From NCBI RefSeq assembly GCF_050303215.1, contig NZ_JBNLBH010000146.1:9747-73746 (forward strand): 64,000 nucleotides of DNA, given 5' to 3'. A model generated the notes under the pieces. That model worked only from the letters and a program-made list of their open reading frames with translations. It made no database searches and was not told the DNA's origin. This DNA comes from Haliangium sp050303215. GTDB taxonomy: Bacteria > Myxococcota_A > Polyangia > Haliangiales > Haliangiaceae. The translations under genes were made by a program, and so were the position numbers. Positions 1 through 8,023 of this stretch are shown here, one piece after another (the stretch's first letter is position 1; every line of letters starts with the position of its first letter).

Positions 1-2143
1 GGGCGGCCAGTCGCGGGCTCAGCGGGTAGGTGGCGCCGAGGCCGTAGAAGACCGCCATGTCGGTGTCGTCGATCACCTCGGGGCTGGCGGTGCGGAGGGT
101 ATGGGCGCCGATGCCGGCCACTGCGAAGGGCGCGAACCGCCGCCAGCCGGGTAACAGCACCCGCGCTTGGGCGGCGTAGCCGTAGATGCCGGCCGAGGGC
201 GTGCCGGGCACGTCGAGCGCGACTCGGGCCAGCGTGAGCTCGCCCTCCACGAACACGCGCGGGTGCAGCGACAGCGCGGCGCGCAGACCCAGCATGGGGG
301 AGTCGCCGACGATGCCGGTGTTGAGCAAGGTTCGGCCGAGTTCGTAGCGGTCGCTGCGCAGGCTCGCGCCCCCGAACAGGCCGATCTCCCACGCCCGGGC
401 CGGTGGCGGCGCCGGGGGCTCGGGCGGTTCGGGCGCGGCCACCGCCACCGAGATCTCAGTGAGCACCGTCTCCGGAGCGCTGCGCGCGATCACCTGCAAC
501 GCGATCTCGGGGCCGAAATCGGCGCCGTCGGGGATGTCGATGTCGGCCTCGAACGAGCCCTCGGCCGCTTCGGTCGGCCCCACCCGGAGCCCCTGCAGCG
601 CGGCCGGCGCGCGCAACGCCAGCGCGGCCGGCGCGACCCCGGCGCTGGCGACCTCTACCCGCACCCGGCCGGTCCCGCCGCGCGGTAGCGGCGCCGGCGC
701 GCCCCCTCCGGGATCGACCACCCGGAGCACGAGCTCGTCCACCTGGACCGTCACCGGCGCGAGCGCCTCGCCCTGGGCGTCGCGGCAGCGGATCTCGTGC
801 CGGCCGGTGCGGGCCAGCACCACTGCGGGCCCCGCCTCGGCGTCGCCCGCGAGCGCGCAGCTCAGGCCCGCGGGGGCCACGACCGTGCTGCCCTGCACCG
901 CCACCCGCACCGCCGGCGGCTCGCGACTGCCCAACGCGTCGTCGTCGCCCTCGGGCTCGCCGGCCGCGCTCGACCCCGGTGCGTCCGCGTCGGGATCGAG
1001 GGCCGCGCCCGCGGGCGTGCTCAGCCCGTGCAGTTCGACCGCGGCCACGGTCAGGGTGACCGGGTCCGACGGCTTGCTCTCGAAGCCATCGGCGTCGATG
1101 GCGGACACCACGGCCCGGTATTGGCCGGGCGGCAGGCCGTGAATCTCGAAGCGGTCGATATCCGCGCGCGGGATCGCGATCTGGCTGACCGCGGCGCCGC
1201 CCTCACCTGCGGCGGCCAGCTCGATGCGATACTCCGTGGCGACCGCCACCGGCTGCCACTGCCCGCGCACGCTGGCGCCGCGATCGGCGAAGCCGACGAA
1301 GCGACGCGGCCCGTCCACCCAGCTCGGCGTCGGCGGCAGCGGCCGCGGCGGAGTCGGGGACTTGCCCTCCTCGACCCGGCTGCCCATGCCCTCGGCCACC
1401 TGGACCGACGGACCCTGGGCCCGCCGACCCCGGCGCGAGCGCACCCGCACCGGCTTGCCCTCGTGGTTGGCGACCCGGGTGGTGCCGCGGTCGTCCGCGC
1501 TCACCAGCGCGCTGCCGCGCTCGATCCGGGACTCGGCCGAGGGTGTGTTCACGATCAACGTCGCAGGCCGATCCAGCTCGCCCAGGCGGGTGCGGAGGGT
1601 GCCGCGCTCGAGTGACGCGGTGGTGACCTGCTGCAGCGTCGCCCGGTTGGACGGGCCGTAGATCACGACCACCGTGTTCTCGCGCATCTGGATGGTCGAC
1701 TGATCCTGGAAGGTGACCTCGGCCGAGGCCCGCTCCTGTGACCGCACCCGCCAGCGCCGGAACAGCGGCATGCCCCGCAGCGCGCGCTCCCACAGCTCCT
1801 TGGCCGGCTCCTTGACCCGCACCGGGCCGCGCTTGTCGGTGAGGCGGGCATCCGGGGTGCCGGGATCGTGGCGGACGCCGGGCAGCTTGAGCACGGTACC
1901 CGGGACCAGCGTGTGCGGGGTTGGTCCCATCCCGGGGTTGGCGCGGTGCAGATCCTGGAGGTGGGCCCGGCCGCCCAGCTCGCGCTTGGCGATACCGATG
2001 CAGGTGTCGCCCTCCTGCACGACGTAGTCGACCAGCTCGCTGTCCCCGTCCGGGGCGGCGCCGCTGTCCGGCTGAGCGATGGCCGGGCGGGCGGCGGCCA
2101 GGGTGAGCAGGCCCAGCGTGGCGATGGCGGTGTGTCTGAGCAT
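1..2143 (-). CDS. LysM/FecR-domain surface protein with C-terminal beta-barrel (partial)
   Basis: Starts at the ATG at 2143 and stays open to the window edge, so the 3' end is missing (about 714 residues visible). Residues 1-23 form a Sec signal peptide ending in a PAIAQ-type cleavage site. Residues about 38-89 are a LysM peptidoglycan-binding domain (VVQEGDTCIGIAKRELGG, ending VPGTVLKLPG). A FecR-like region follows at about 110-260, with the features QMRENTVVVIYG and RVANHEGKPV. After it come Pro-rich and Ig/fibronectin-like segments. The visible C-terminus reads as amphipathic outer-membrane strands (FAPFAVAGIGAHTL, VFYGLGATYPLSPRLA). This architecture is common in myxobacteria; the likely role is a cell-wall-bound, outer-membrane-anchored envelope protein. 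It lies 50 bp downstream of a Ser/Thr kinase and is probably the last gene of the kinase-cyclase operon. Whether it is a signal input, an output or a structural partner is unknown. Confidence 0.8.
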   Translation of the reverse strand, partial: MLRHTAIATLGLLTLAAARPAIAQPDSGAAPDGDSELVDYVVQEGDTCIGIAKRELGGRAHLQDLHRANPGMGPTPHTLVPGTVLKLPGVRHDPGTPDARLTDKRGPVRVKEPAKELWERALRGMPLFRRWRVRSQERASAEVTFQDQSTIQMRENTVVVIYGPSNRATLQQVTTASLERGTLRTRLGELDRPATLIVNTPSAESRIERGSALVSADDRGTTRVANHEGKPVRVRSRRGRRAQGPSVQVAEGMGSRVEEGKSPTPPRPLPPTPSWVDGPRRFVGFADRGASVRGQWQPVAVATEYRIELAAAGEGGAAVSQIAIPRADIDRFEIHGLPPGQYRAVVSAIDADGFESKPSDPVTLTVAAVELHGLSTPAGAALDPDADAPGSSAAGEPEGDDDALGSREPPAVRVAVQGSTVVAPAGLSCALAGDAEAGPAVVLARTGRHEIRCRDAQGEALAPVTVQVDELVLRVVDPGGGAPAPLPRGGTGRVRVEVASAGVAPAALALRAPAALQGLRVGPTEAAEGSFEADIDIPDGADFGPEIALQVIARSAPETVLTEISVAVAAPEPPEPPAPPPARAWEIGLFGGASLRSDRYELGRTLLNTGIVGDSPMLGLRAALSLHPRVFVEGELTLARVALDVPGTPSAGIYGYAAQARVLLPGWRRFAPFAVAGIGAHTLRTASPEVIDDTDMAVFYGLGATYPLSPRLAA

Positions 2144-2193
2144 CGGATTCGGCGGGGTGGCGACTCGGGGTTCGGGGGCGCGGGGCCGGCTGG

Positions 2194-3498
2194 TCAACGC
2201 CGGCGCCAGCGGCGCAGGGCGCGCTTGATCTTGCGGGCCAGATCATCGGCCCGGAGCGGGTGTACGACCACGTCGGCCACGCCCACGCGCAGCAGCGCGG
2301 CGATGCCGTCCATGGTCGCGGCGTCGGTGATCACGGGCAGATCCAGGTCCACCAGCTCGCGCAGGCGTTCGACCGAGACCTGACCGGCGAACACGATGTC
2401 GGCCTGGGCGGGCCCACTCGCGGCCAGCGGGGTCACATCGATGCCGTTGACCTGCAGCGCCAGCATCAGCTCGTCGTCCAGGGTGCCGGCGACGGCCATG
2501 CGCACCCCGTCCACGCGCGGCGGGCTCAGCACCGCGGCGTCGGCCGGGACCGTGACCATGCGGTCGGCCCGGCTGCCGCTGTCGGCGCCCCCGTAGCTGC
2601 TCGCGCTCGGGTCGGAGGGGTTGGGGTCGAGCGCGTCCAGGCGCTGGCGGATCAGGGCCGGGCCCGGGCGCTCCTGGGGGCGCTTCTGGATCATGCGGTG
2701 GACCAGGTCGACCAAGCCCGAGGGCGCGTCCGGGCGCAGCGCGCGCAGATCGGGCGGGGCCGCGTACAGGTGTTCGCTGAGGATGCGGCCCACCCCGCCG
2801 CTGATGAAGGGCGGCCGGCCGGCGATCATCTCGAACAGCACGCAGCCAAAGGCGTACACGTCCGACGGTGGCCCGGGATCGACGCCGCAGGCCTGCTCCG
2901 GCGACATATAGGCCGGGGTGCCACCGGCGTGGCCATCCTTGGTCAGCCGTCCCAGAACCGAGTCACCGGGGGCGTCGCCCGGGTTTTGCAGGAAGGCCAG
3001 CCCGAAGTCGAGCATCACCAGCCGCGCTGCCTCGTCGCTGTGGTCGCCCTGGTCGAGGAAGAGGTTGGCCGGCTTGATGTCACGGTGGACCAGCCCGGCC
3101 TCGTGGGCGGCCGAGAGCACGTCGGCCATCTGCTGCCCGAGCCGGGCCACCTCGTCCAGCGGCAGCATCCGGGTGTGCTCCAGCCGAGCCTGCAGCGTCT
3201 GCCCGCGCAGCAGCTCCATGGCGATATAGAGCTGCCTGCGGCACTCGCCGAAGTCGAAGATGCGGACCGCGTTGCGGTGCGTGAACGCCGCCGCCACCTT
3301 GGCCTCGCGTTCGAAGCGCTTGGCCGCGTCGGGGCGGGCCGCGATCTCGGGCAGCAGCACCTTGACCGCCACCTCGCGCTCCAGCGACAGGTCCTGAGCC
3401 CGGTACACCAGGCCCATGCCGCCCTCGCCGAGCACCTGCTCGAGCCGGTAGCGCTCGGCCAGGATCTCGCCTTCGCTCGGGATCATCGACACGATCAC
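2194..3498 (-). CDS. Ser/Thr protein kinase with C-terminal receiver-like module
   Basis: A eukaryote-like (Hanks-type) kinase of 434 aa. Visible motifs: Gly-rich loop GEGGMGLVY, VAIK-type lysine (VAVKVLL), catalytic loop HRDIKPANL, DFGLA, and activation/P+1 segment GTPAYMSPEQ followed by DVYAFGCVLFEM. All catalytic residues are present, so it should be active. It has no membrane segment. The last ~105 residues resemble a response-regulator fold (AVAGTLDDELMLALQVNG ... ADVVVHPLRADDLARKI ... LRR). However, the usual phospho-acceptor Asp position reads IVFAG and the TKP lysine is replaced by VHP, so it would be a pseudo-receiver. The GTG start overlaps the cyclase stop as GTGA (3495-3498), implying translational coupling; an ATG at 3486 is the alternative start. 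The kinase at 5346-6686 carries the same C-terminal module. Confidence 0.93.
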   Translation of the reverse strand: MIVSMIPSEGEILAERYRLEQVLGEGGMGLVYRAQDLSLEREVAVKVLLPEIAARPDAAKRFEREAKVAAAFTHRNAVRIFDFGECRRQLYIAMELLRGQTLQARLEHTRMLPLDEVARLGQQMADVLSAAHEAGLVHRDIKPANLFLDQGDHSDEAARLVMLDFGLAFLQNPGDAPGDSVLGRLTKDGHAGGTPAYMSPEQACGVDPGPPSDVYAFGCVLFEMIAGRPPFISGGVGRILSEHLYAAPPDLRALRPDAPSGLVDLVHRMIQKRPQERPGPALIRQRLDALDPNPSDPSASSYGGADSGSRADRMVTVPADAAVLSPPRVDGVRMAVAGTLDDELMLALQVNGIDVTPLAASGPAQADIVFAGQVSVERLRELVDLDLPVITDAATMDGIAALLRVGVADVVVHPLRADDLARKIKRALRRWRRR

Positions 3499-5285
3499 GG
3501 CCGCACCTCGTACAGCTCGATGGGGTCGCTCTTGCCCGCCACCTTGTGCTCGCCCAGGGCCACGTACTCGAAGTCATCGCCCGCGGCCTCGCGCGTGGCC
3601 GCGGACACCAAGATCTGCTGCGGGCGGGCGATGTTTTCCAGACGAGCGGCCACGTTCACGGTGTCCCCGACGACAGTGTACTCCATCCGGGTCTCGGACC
3701 CGAAGTTGCCCACCACCGCCTCGCCGGTGTTGATCCCAATGGCCAGCTCGATGTGGGCCCCGAACTCGCGCTCCCAGTTCTCGTTGCCCACCTCGAGCCA
3801 GCTCAGCATGTCCTCGGCTGCGGCCAGGGCCAGCGCGGCGTGGTCGGGCTGAGCGTCGGGAGCGCCCCAGAACGCCATTACGCTGTCGCCGATGAACTTA
3901 TCGACCGTGCCGCCGTGGCGGAACACGATCTCGGTGAGGATGGTGAAGAGCTGGTTCAAGATGGTCACCACGTCCTCGGCCGGGTGTTTTTCGGCCATCG
4001 GCGTGAACCCGGCCACGTCGGCGAACAGCACCGTGATGCGGCGGCGCTCGCCGCCCAGGGCCAGGGTCTGCTCGCGGGCGACGATGTTGTCGACCAGGCG
4101 TTCGGGCAAGTACCGGCCCAGGTCGGCGCGGATCTCCAGCTCGCGGGCGATGCGGGCCTCGCTCTCCTCGAGCTGGCGGGCGGCGTCGCTCATGGCGTCG
4201 CCCAGCAGGCCCAGCTCGTCGCCCGTGCGCAAGTGGACCCGGCGGTCGAAGCGGCGCGCGGCCAGATCCTCGGCGAAGCTCACCAAGGTGTGGATGGGCG
4301 CGGTCAGGCGCCCGGCTTGGACCAGCCCGGCCAGGACCGCCAGCAGCAGCACCGCGGCGATGACCTTCCACAGCCAGGCCTGCATCTCGTGCAGCTCGGC
4401 GTAGGCGACCTCGCTCGGCAGCTCCACCACCGCGAACCAGGGCAGGCTGGCCAGCTTCTGGACCGCGCCCACGGTGTCGCTGTCATCGAGCCGGCTGCGC
4501 AGGTACATCACCTTGGCCAGCCCGCGCGGGTCCTGGTCGCGCAGCAGCTCGCTGGTCGAGCTCGTGCCCACATCGTCCAGGCGCTCGCGGTTGGAGTGGG
4601 CGAGCACGCGCTTTTGGTCGTCGACCAGGGCGATCGACTCGTCGGCGAAACGGTGCTGCCGGCCGGCCAGGCGCTCGACGTGCAGATCGGTGAGCTCCTC
4701 GAGCCGATGCTGTATCGGCGCCAGCGGCACGAAGCTGGCCACGTACCACGTGGCTGCCGAGCCCGGCACCGGCACCACCAGCAGCGCCCGCGGCAGCGCC
4801 TGATGGCCCTCGACCACGCTGATCGCGCTGCCCTGGTCCCGGGCCCGGCCCCGCTCCGGCGCGGCCAGCGTGGCCGGCATGGCGTCGGCGGGGGCGCCGT
4901 CCACGGCCACCGTATCGATCAGGGCGCCGTCCTCATCGTAGATGCCCACCCGCTCGACCGCGTCGAGCGCGGCCACCACCCCCGCGGCCACGGCCACCCG
5001 CCGATCGATGCTCGCGGTGTCGTCGGCCAGGGTGCGGGCGACCGCGTCGAGGGCGGTGCGGGTGCTCTCCAGGGTTCGATCCACGCTGGTGGCGACGCTG
5101 TCGACCACGAGCTGGAAGCGGTAGGCGAGGTTGCTCTCGATGATCTGCTCGGCGCGTCGGCTCAGCACCCAGCCCAGGGTCGTGGCCGGCACCAGCGACG
5201 CGGCCACGGCCAGGAGGCCGAGCTTCCAGCGCAGAGACAGCCCGGCGCGCCGAGAGGGCGCCGGCGGTTCGAGCGGGGCGTTCAT
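3495..5285 (-). CDS. Membrane class III adenylate/guanylate cyclase with HAMP
   Basis: 596 aa. An N-terminal membrane helix (about 20-43) is followed by a roughly 260-residue extracytoplasmic sensor region of dCache type, a second membrane helix (about 308-330), a HAMP linker (RLTAPIHTLVSFAEDLAARR) and a class III catalytic domain (about 410-590). Metal aspartates are visible in FADVAGFT (D423) and FIGDS (D467). The substrate-selecting Lys is K463 (VDKFIGDS) and its partner D541 is in VVGDTVN; N544 and R548 are the transition-state residues. This K/D pair favours ATP, so the product is predicted to be cAMP. It sits between two kinases on the same strand, overlapping the downstream kinase by 4 bp. 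The sensed ligand is unknown. A typical reading is that the periplasmic signal controls cAMP synthesis through HAMP. Confidence 0.93.
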   Translation of the reverse strand: MNAPLEPPAPSRRAGLSLRWKLGLLAVAASLVPATTLGWVLSRRAEQIIESNLAYRFQLVVDSVATSVDRTLESTRTALDAVARTLADDTASIDRRVAVAAGVVAALDAVERVGIYDEDGALIDTVAVDGAPADAMPATLAAPERGRARDQGSAISVVEGHQALPRALLVVPVPGSAATWYVASFVPLAPIQHRLEELTDLHVERLAGRQHRFADESIALVDDQKRVLAHSNRERLDDVGTSSTSELLRDQDPRGLAKVMYLRSRLDDSDTVGAVQKLASLPWFAVVELPSEVAYAELHEMQAWLWKVIAAVLLLAVLAGLVQAGRLTAPIHTLVSFAEDLAARRFDRRVHLRTGDELGLLGDAMSDAARQLEESEARIARELEIRADLGRYLPERLVDNIVAREQTLALGGERRRITVLFADVAGFTPMAEKHPAEDVVTILNQLFTILTEIVFRHGGTVDKFIGDSVMAFWGAPDAQPDHAALALAAAEDMLSWLEVGNENWEREFGAHIELAIGINTGEAVVGNFGSETRMEYTVVGDTVNVAARLENIARPQQILVSAATREAAGDDFEYVALGEHKVAGKSDPIELYEVRP

Positions 5286-5345
5286 GAGCGTGCCCTTGTA
5301 CGACGGCGGCGGATGGTCATGGGGTAGGGATGGGGAGGGCGCGGG

Positions 5346-6686
5346 TCAACGTTCGGGTAGCCCACGCTGGCCGCGGGCGCGACGCAACGCCCGCATGAGC
5401 TTGCGGGCCAGGTCTTGGCCGTGGAGCGGCTCCACCACCACATCGGCGAAGCCGGCGCGGACGAACTCGGCCAGGCGGACCAAGTCTGCCGGCGGCACGC
5501 TGGTTAGCACGGGCACGTCCGCGGGCAGCAGCGCGCGCGCGCGCGCGAGGCCGGCCACGTCGGCGCCGGGCACGAACCCTGCCAGGACCGTACCCGCGGC
5601 CGGGTCGGGCTCGGCCTGGTCGAGCGCCACTGGCACCGGCTCGACCCCGTTCACCCGCAAAGCCAGCAGCACCTGCTCGTCGCACGGGCCCAGGATGGCG
5701 ACCGGCACCTGGCCTTCGCCCCCGCCAGCAGGCGCGGGGGCCCGGTCGGGAGCGACGTCCGCGCCGGCATGCGCTTCGGTGTCAGTGCGGGCAGCCGCGC
5801 CGGCGGCCGCGAACGCTGACTGGCCCAGCTCGACCAAGGCGTCGAGCACCTCTGCCGTGGTCGGCCGCTTGTCCGCCGCCTTGACCAGCATCGCCATCAC
5901 CAACGCCTCCAGGCCGGGCGCATCGGCGGCCGTGCGTGAGCCCACCAGCGCCGCCGGCGCGGTCGGCGGCACCACCATGTGCCGGGTCATGATCTCGACC
6001 AGCGAGCCCATGAACGGCGGCTGGCCGGTGATGAGCTCGTACAGCACGCAACCCAGCGAGTAGACGTCGCTGGCCGGGCCCAAGCGCTCGCCGGCGGCCT
6101 GCTCGGGGGACATATAGTGCGGCGTGCCGGTGACCACGCCCTCGTCGGTCAGGCGGCCCAGGCTACCCTCGTTGTTGATCAGGAAGGCCAGCCCAAAGTC
6201 GAGCACGCGCACCCACGCCCCCGCGGGGCGGCGCTCGAGGAAGATGTTCTGCGGCTTGATATCGCGGTGAACCAGGCCGACCTCGTGGGCGTCGCGCAGC
6301 GCGGCCGCGATCTGGGCCCCGGTCCGAGCGATCTCGGGCCCGGTCATGGCGGACGCGTCGCCGGCGAGAGCGCGGTCGAGACGGTGGCGCAGATCCTCAC
6401 CTTCGAGTAGCTCCATGACCAGGTACAGGACATCGTCATCGGCGCCGTAGTCGTGCACCCGGACCGCGTTGGGGTGCTGCATCGTGCTGGCCAGGCGGGC
6501 TTCTCGCAGGAAGCGGGCCCGCATCTGCTCGCGCAGCGCGTGCTCCAGCCGGATCAGCTTGATCGCCACCGGCGCCGTCCCGGTCGTGGCCTCGGCCCGA
6601 TAGACCACCCCGCTCGCGCCCTCGCCGATGATCGCGATGAGCTGGTACGTGCCCGCGATCAGGGCGCCGGGTGCGGGGGCGAGCAT
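5346..6686 (-). CDS. Ser/Thr protein kinase with C-terminal receiver-like module
   Basis: 446 aa from the ATG at 6686. This start is preferred over an in-frame start at 6818 because a TATACT box lies 6 bp upstream of it. Hanks-type motifs: GEGASGVVY, AIKLIRLEH, VHRDIKPQN, LDFGLAFL, GTPHYMSPEQ and DVYSLGCVLYEL. The kinase domain covers about 10-275, followed by an Ala/Pro-rich linker. The C-terminal ~110 residues are homologous to the tail of the kinase at 2194-3498: LLALRVNGVEPVP against LALQVNGIDVTP, and ADVVVEPLHGQDLARKL against ADVVVHPLRADDLARKI. The receiver-like phospho-Asp and Lys positions are again absent. It is the first gene of the probable operon kinase-cyclase-kinase-LysM/FecR; the next gene starts 60 bp downstream. 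Targets unknown. Confidence 0.92.
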   Translation of the reverse strand: MLAPAPGALIAGTYQLIAIIGEGASGVVYRAEATTGTAPVAIKLIRLEHALREQMRARFLREARLASTMQHPNAVRVHDYGADDDVLYLVMELLEGEDLRHRLDRALAGDASAMTGPEIARTGAQIAAALRDAHEVGLVHRDIKPQNIFLERRPAGAWVRVLDFGLAFLINNEGSLGRLTDEGVVTGTPHYMSPEQAAGERLGPASDVYSLGCVLYELITGQPPFMGSLVEIMTRHMVVPPTAPAALVGSRTAADAPGLEALVMAMLVKAADKRPTTAEVLDALVELGQSAFAAAGAAARTDTEAHAGADVAPDRAPAPAGGGEGQVPVAILGPCDEQVLLALRVNGVEPVPVALDQAEPDPAAGTVLAGFVPGADVAGLARARALLPADVPVLTSVPPADLVRLAEFVRAGFADVVVEPLHGQDLARKLMRALRRARGQRGLPER

Positions 6687-6692
6687 GACCCG

Positions 6693-6698
6693 AGTATA
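6693..6698 (-). promoter_or_regulatory. -10 box TATACT, leaderless start of kinase operon
   Basis: TATACT on the minus strand ends 6 bp before the ATG at 6686. If it is a sigma-70 type -10 element, transcription starts at or within a base or two of the ATG, giving a leaderless mRNA. No Shine-Dalgarno sequence is visible upstream of this ATG. Confidence 0.55.
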
Positions 6699-6847
6699 CG
6701 TCCATGCGCCCGCCGGGAGCAGGCTCACGCGCACCCCGCCCGGCGCCGGCGCTGGCGTGTCCAATCTGTGCACATGTTCAGAAAGGTACCCGCGGGCACC
6801 CCGACCGAACCCCGTCACGTACCCGTGTCCGCTCCTGCAGCTACCCC

Positions 6848-6864
6848 GTCCGGTCGGGTATACA
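6848..6864 (+). promoter_or_regulatory. 17-bp promoter element shared with the next gene (copy 1)
   Basis: GTCCGGTCGGGTATACA, 120 bp upstream of the DUF481-type gene. It matches 15 of 17 bases of the element at 7952-7968 in front of the OmpA-type gene. The 3' half contains TATACA, which could be the -10 box; the GC-rich half could be a regulator or alternative sigma-factor contact. Confidence 0.4.
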
Positions 6865-6983
6865 CGTCGCCGCCGAGCTCACCCGGCGGCTCGTCGTGTC
6901 CAGCGGGGGCTCGGCGGTGTGTTCACCGGCATGTGCATCGACGTGTTTTCAGTGGTGATTCATCTCAGAAGGAGACGTTTTTC

Positions 6984-7889
6984 ATGAGCCAACTCACTCC
7001 AGGGACGGTCATTCGGCTCGCTGTCATCGGACTCGGCGTGCTCAGCGCGGTCGCCGCTGCGCCTGCGCGGGCGCAGAATCCGAGCTTCAACTACGCTGAC
7101 GACAGCACCAAGCAGGCGCTGGCGGAGGCGCGCGAGGTCGAGTGGAAGGCCTCGGCCCAGGCCGGCCTCGTGGTCACCACCGGCAACGCCGAGACCACCG
7201 CGGTCTCGGGGGTGGCCAAGGCCTCGCGCAAGGCCAACCAGAACAAGCTGCAGCTCGAGGCTGGCCTGACCTACGCCCGCGCCACCATTTTGGTGGCCGT
7301 GGACCAGGACGGCGACGGCAGCAACGACACCATCGACCGCAACCGCACCACCACCAACAACGCCTGGGGCGGCAAGGCCCGCTACGACCGCTTCCTCACC
7401 GAGCACGGCTCCTTGTACGTGACCGGCTCGTACCTCAAGGACGAGCCCGCCGGCAAGGACAGCGTCATCGGCGGCCAGGCCGGCTACAGCCGGCTGCTGG
7501 TGCACGGCGAGCGCGCCGAACTGGTGGCCGAGGCCGGCTACGACTACAGCTTCGAGCAGCCCGTGGTCGGCGACGGGGTGTCGATCCACTCGGCCCGGGT
7601 ATTCGTGGGCTACACCGGCAAGCTCGGCGCCGACATCGGCGCGGACGCCTCGGTGGAGGGCCTGTTCAACGTCAACCGCCTCAGCGATGAGGTGGGCGCC
7701 TTCGAGGACACCCGGGTCACCGGCAAGCTCGGCCTCTCGGCCAAGGTGTTCGAAGACATCAGCCTCCGGTTCGGGTTCGAGGCCCGCTTCGACAACGCGC
7801 CCTCCACCCTCACCCTCGGCGGGGTGTCGTATACGGCCGACGAACTCGACACCAAGACCGAAGCCACGGTCATCGTGAACTTCTTGTAG
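6984..7889 (+). CDS. DUF481-type outer-membrane beta-barrel protein
   Basis: 301 aa from the ATG at 6984, preceded by an AGGAGA Shine-Dalgarno at 6969-6974. The open frame extends further upstream but has no comparable start. A Sec signal peptide occupies residues 1-30 (hydrophobic core RLAVIGLGVLSAVAA, cleavage after APARAQ). The mature protein is built of alternating hydrophobic strands, opening with EVEWKASAQAGLVVTTGNAE and ending in TEATVIVNFL, whose terminal aromatic-hydrophobic residues are typical of BAM substrates. The pattern matches the DUF481/YdiY family of predicted outer-membrane barrels. Residues about 105-116 (DQDGDGSNDTID) look like a Ca2+-binding loop in an extracellular turn. 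It is followed by another outer-membrane gene on the same strand. Function is not established for the family. Confidence 0.82.
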   Translation: MSQLTPGTVIRLAVIGLGVLSAVAAAPARAQNPSFNYADDSTKQALAEAREVEWKASAQAGLVVTTGNAETTAVSGVAKASRKANQNKLQLEAGLTYARATILVAVDQDGDGSNDTIDRNRTTTNNAWGGKARYDRFLTEHGSLYVTGSYLKDEPAGKDSVIGGQAGYSRLLVHGERAELVAEAGYDYSFEQPVVGDGVSIHSARVFVGYTGKLGADIGADASVEGLFNVNRLSDEVGAFEDTRVTGKLGLSAKVFEDISLRFGFEARFDNAPSTLTLGGVSYTADELDTKTEATVIVNFL

Positions 7890-7951
7890 CGAACCCGACC
7901 CGGCCCGCGGGATCGGCCCAAATTCTCTCGTCTGCCGCCTCGACAGGGCTT

Positions 7952-7968
7952 GTCCGGCCGGGTAAACA
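7952..7968 (+). promoter_or_regulatory. 17-bp promoter element shared with the previous gene (copy 2)
   Basis: GTCCGGCCGGGTAAACA, 55 bp upstream of the OmpA-type start. It differs from the copy at 6848-6864 at two positions only. TAAACA occupies the place of the TATACA -10-like box of copy 1. Confidence 0.4.
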
Positions 7969-8023
7969 TCGCGCCCTACGCCCACAACGGTCTCACCGCC
8001 CGACACGGTTCAGGAGTTCCTTC

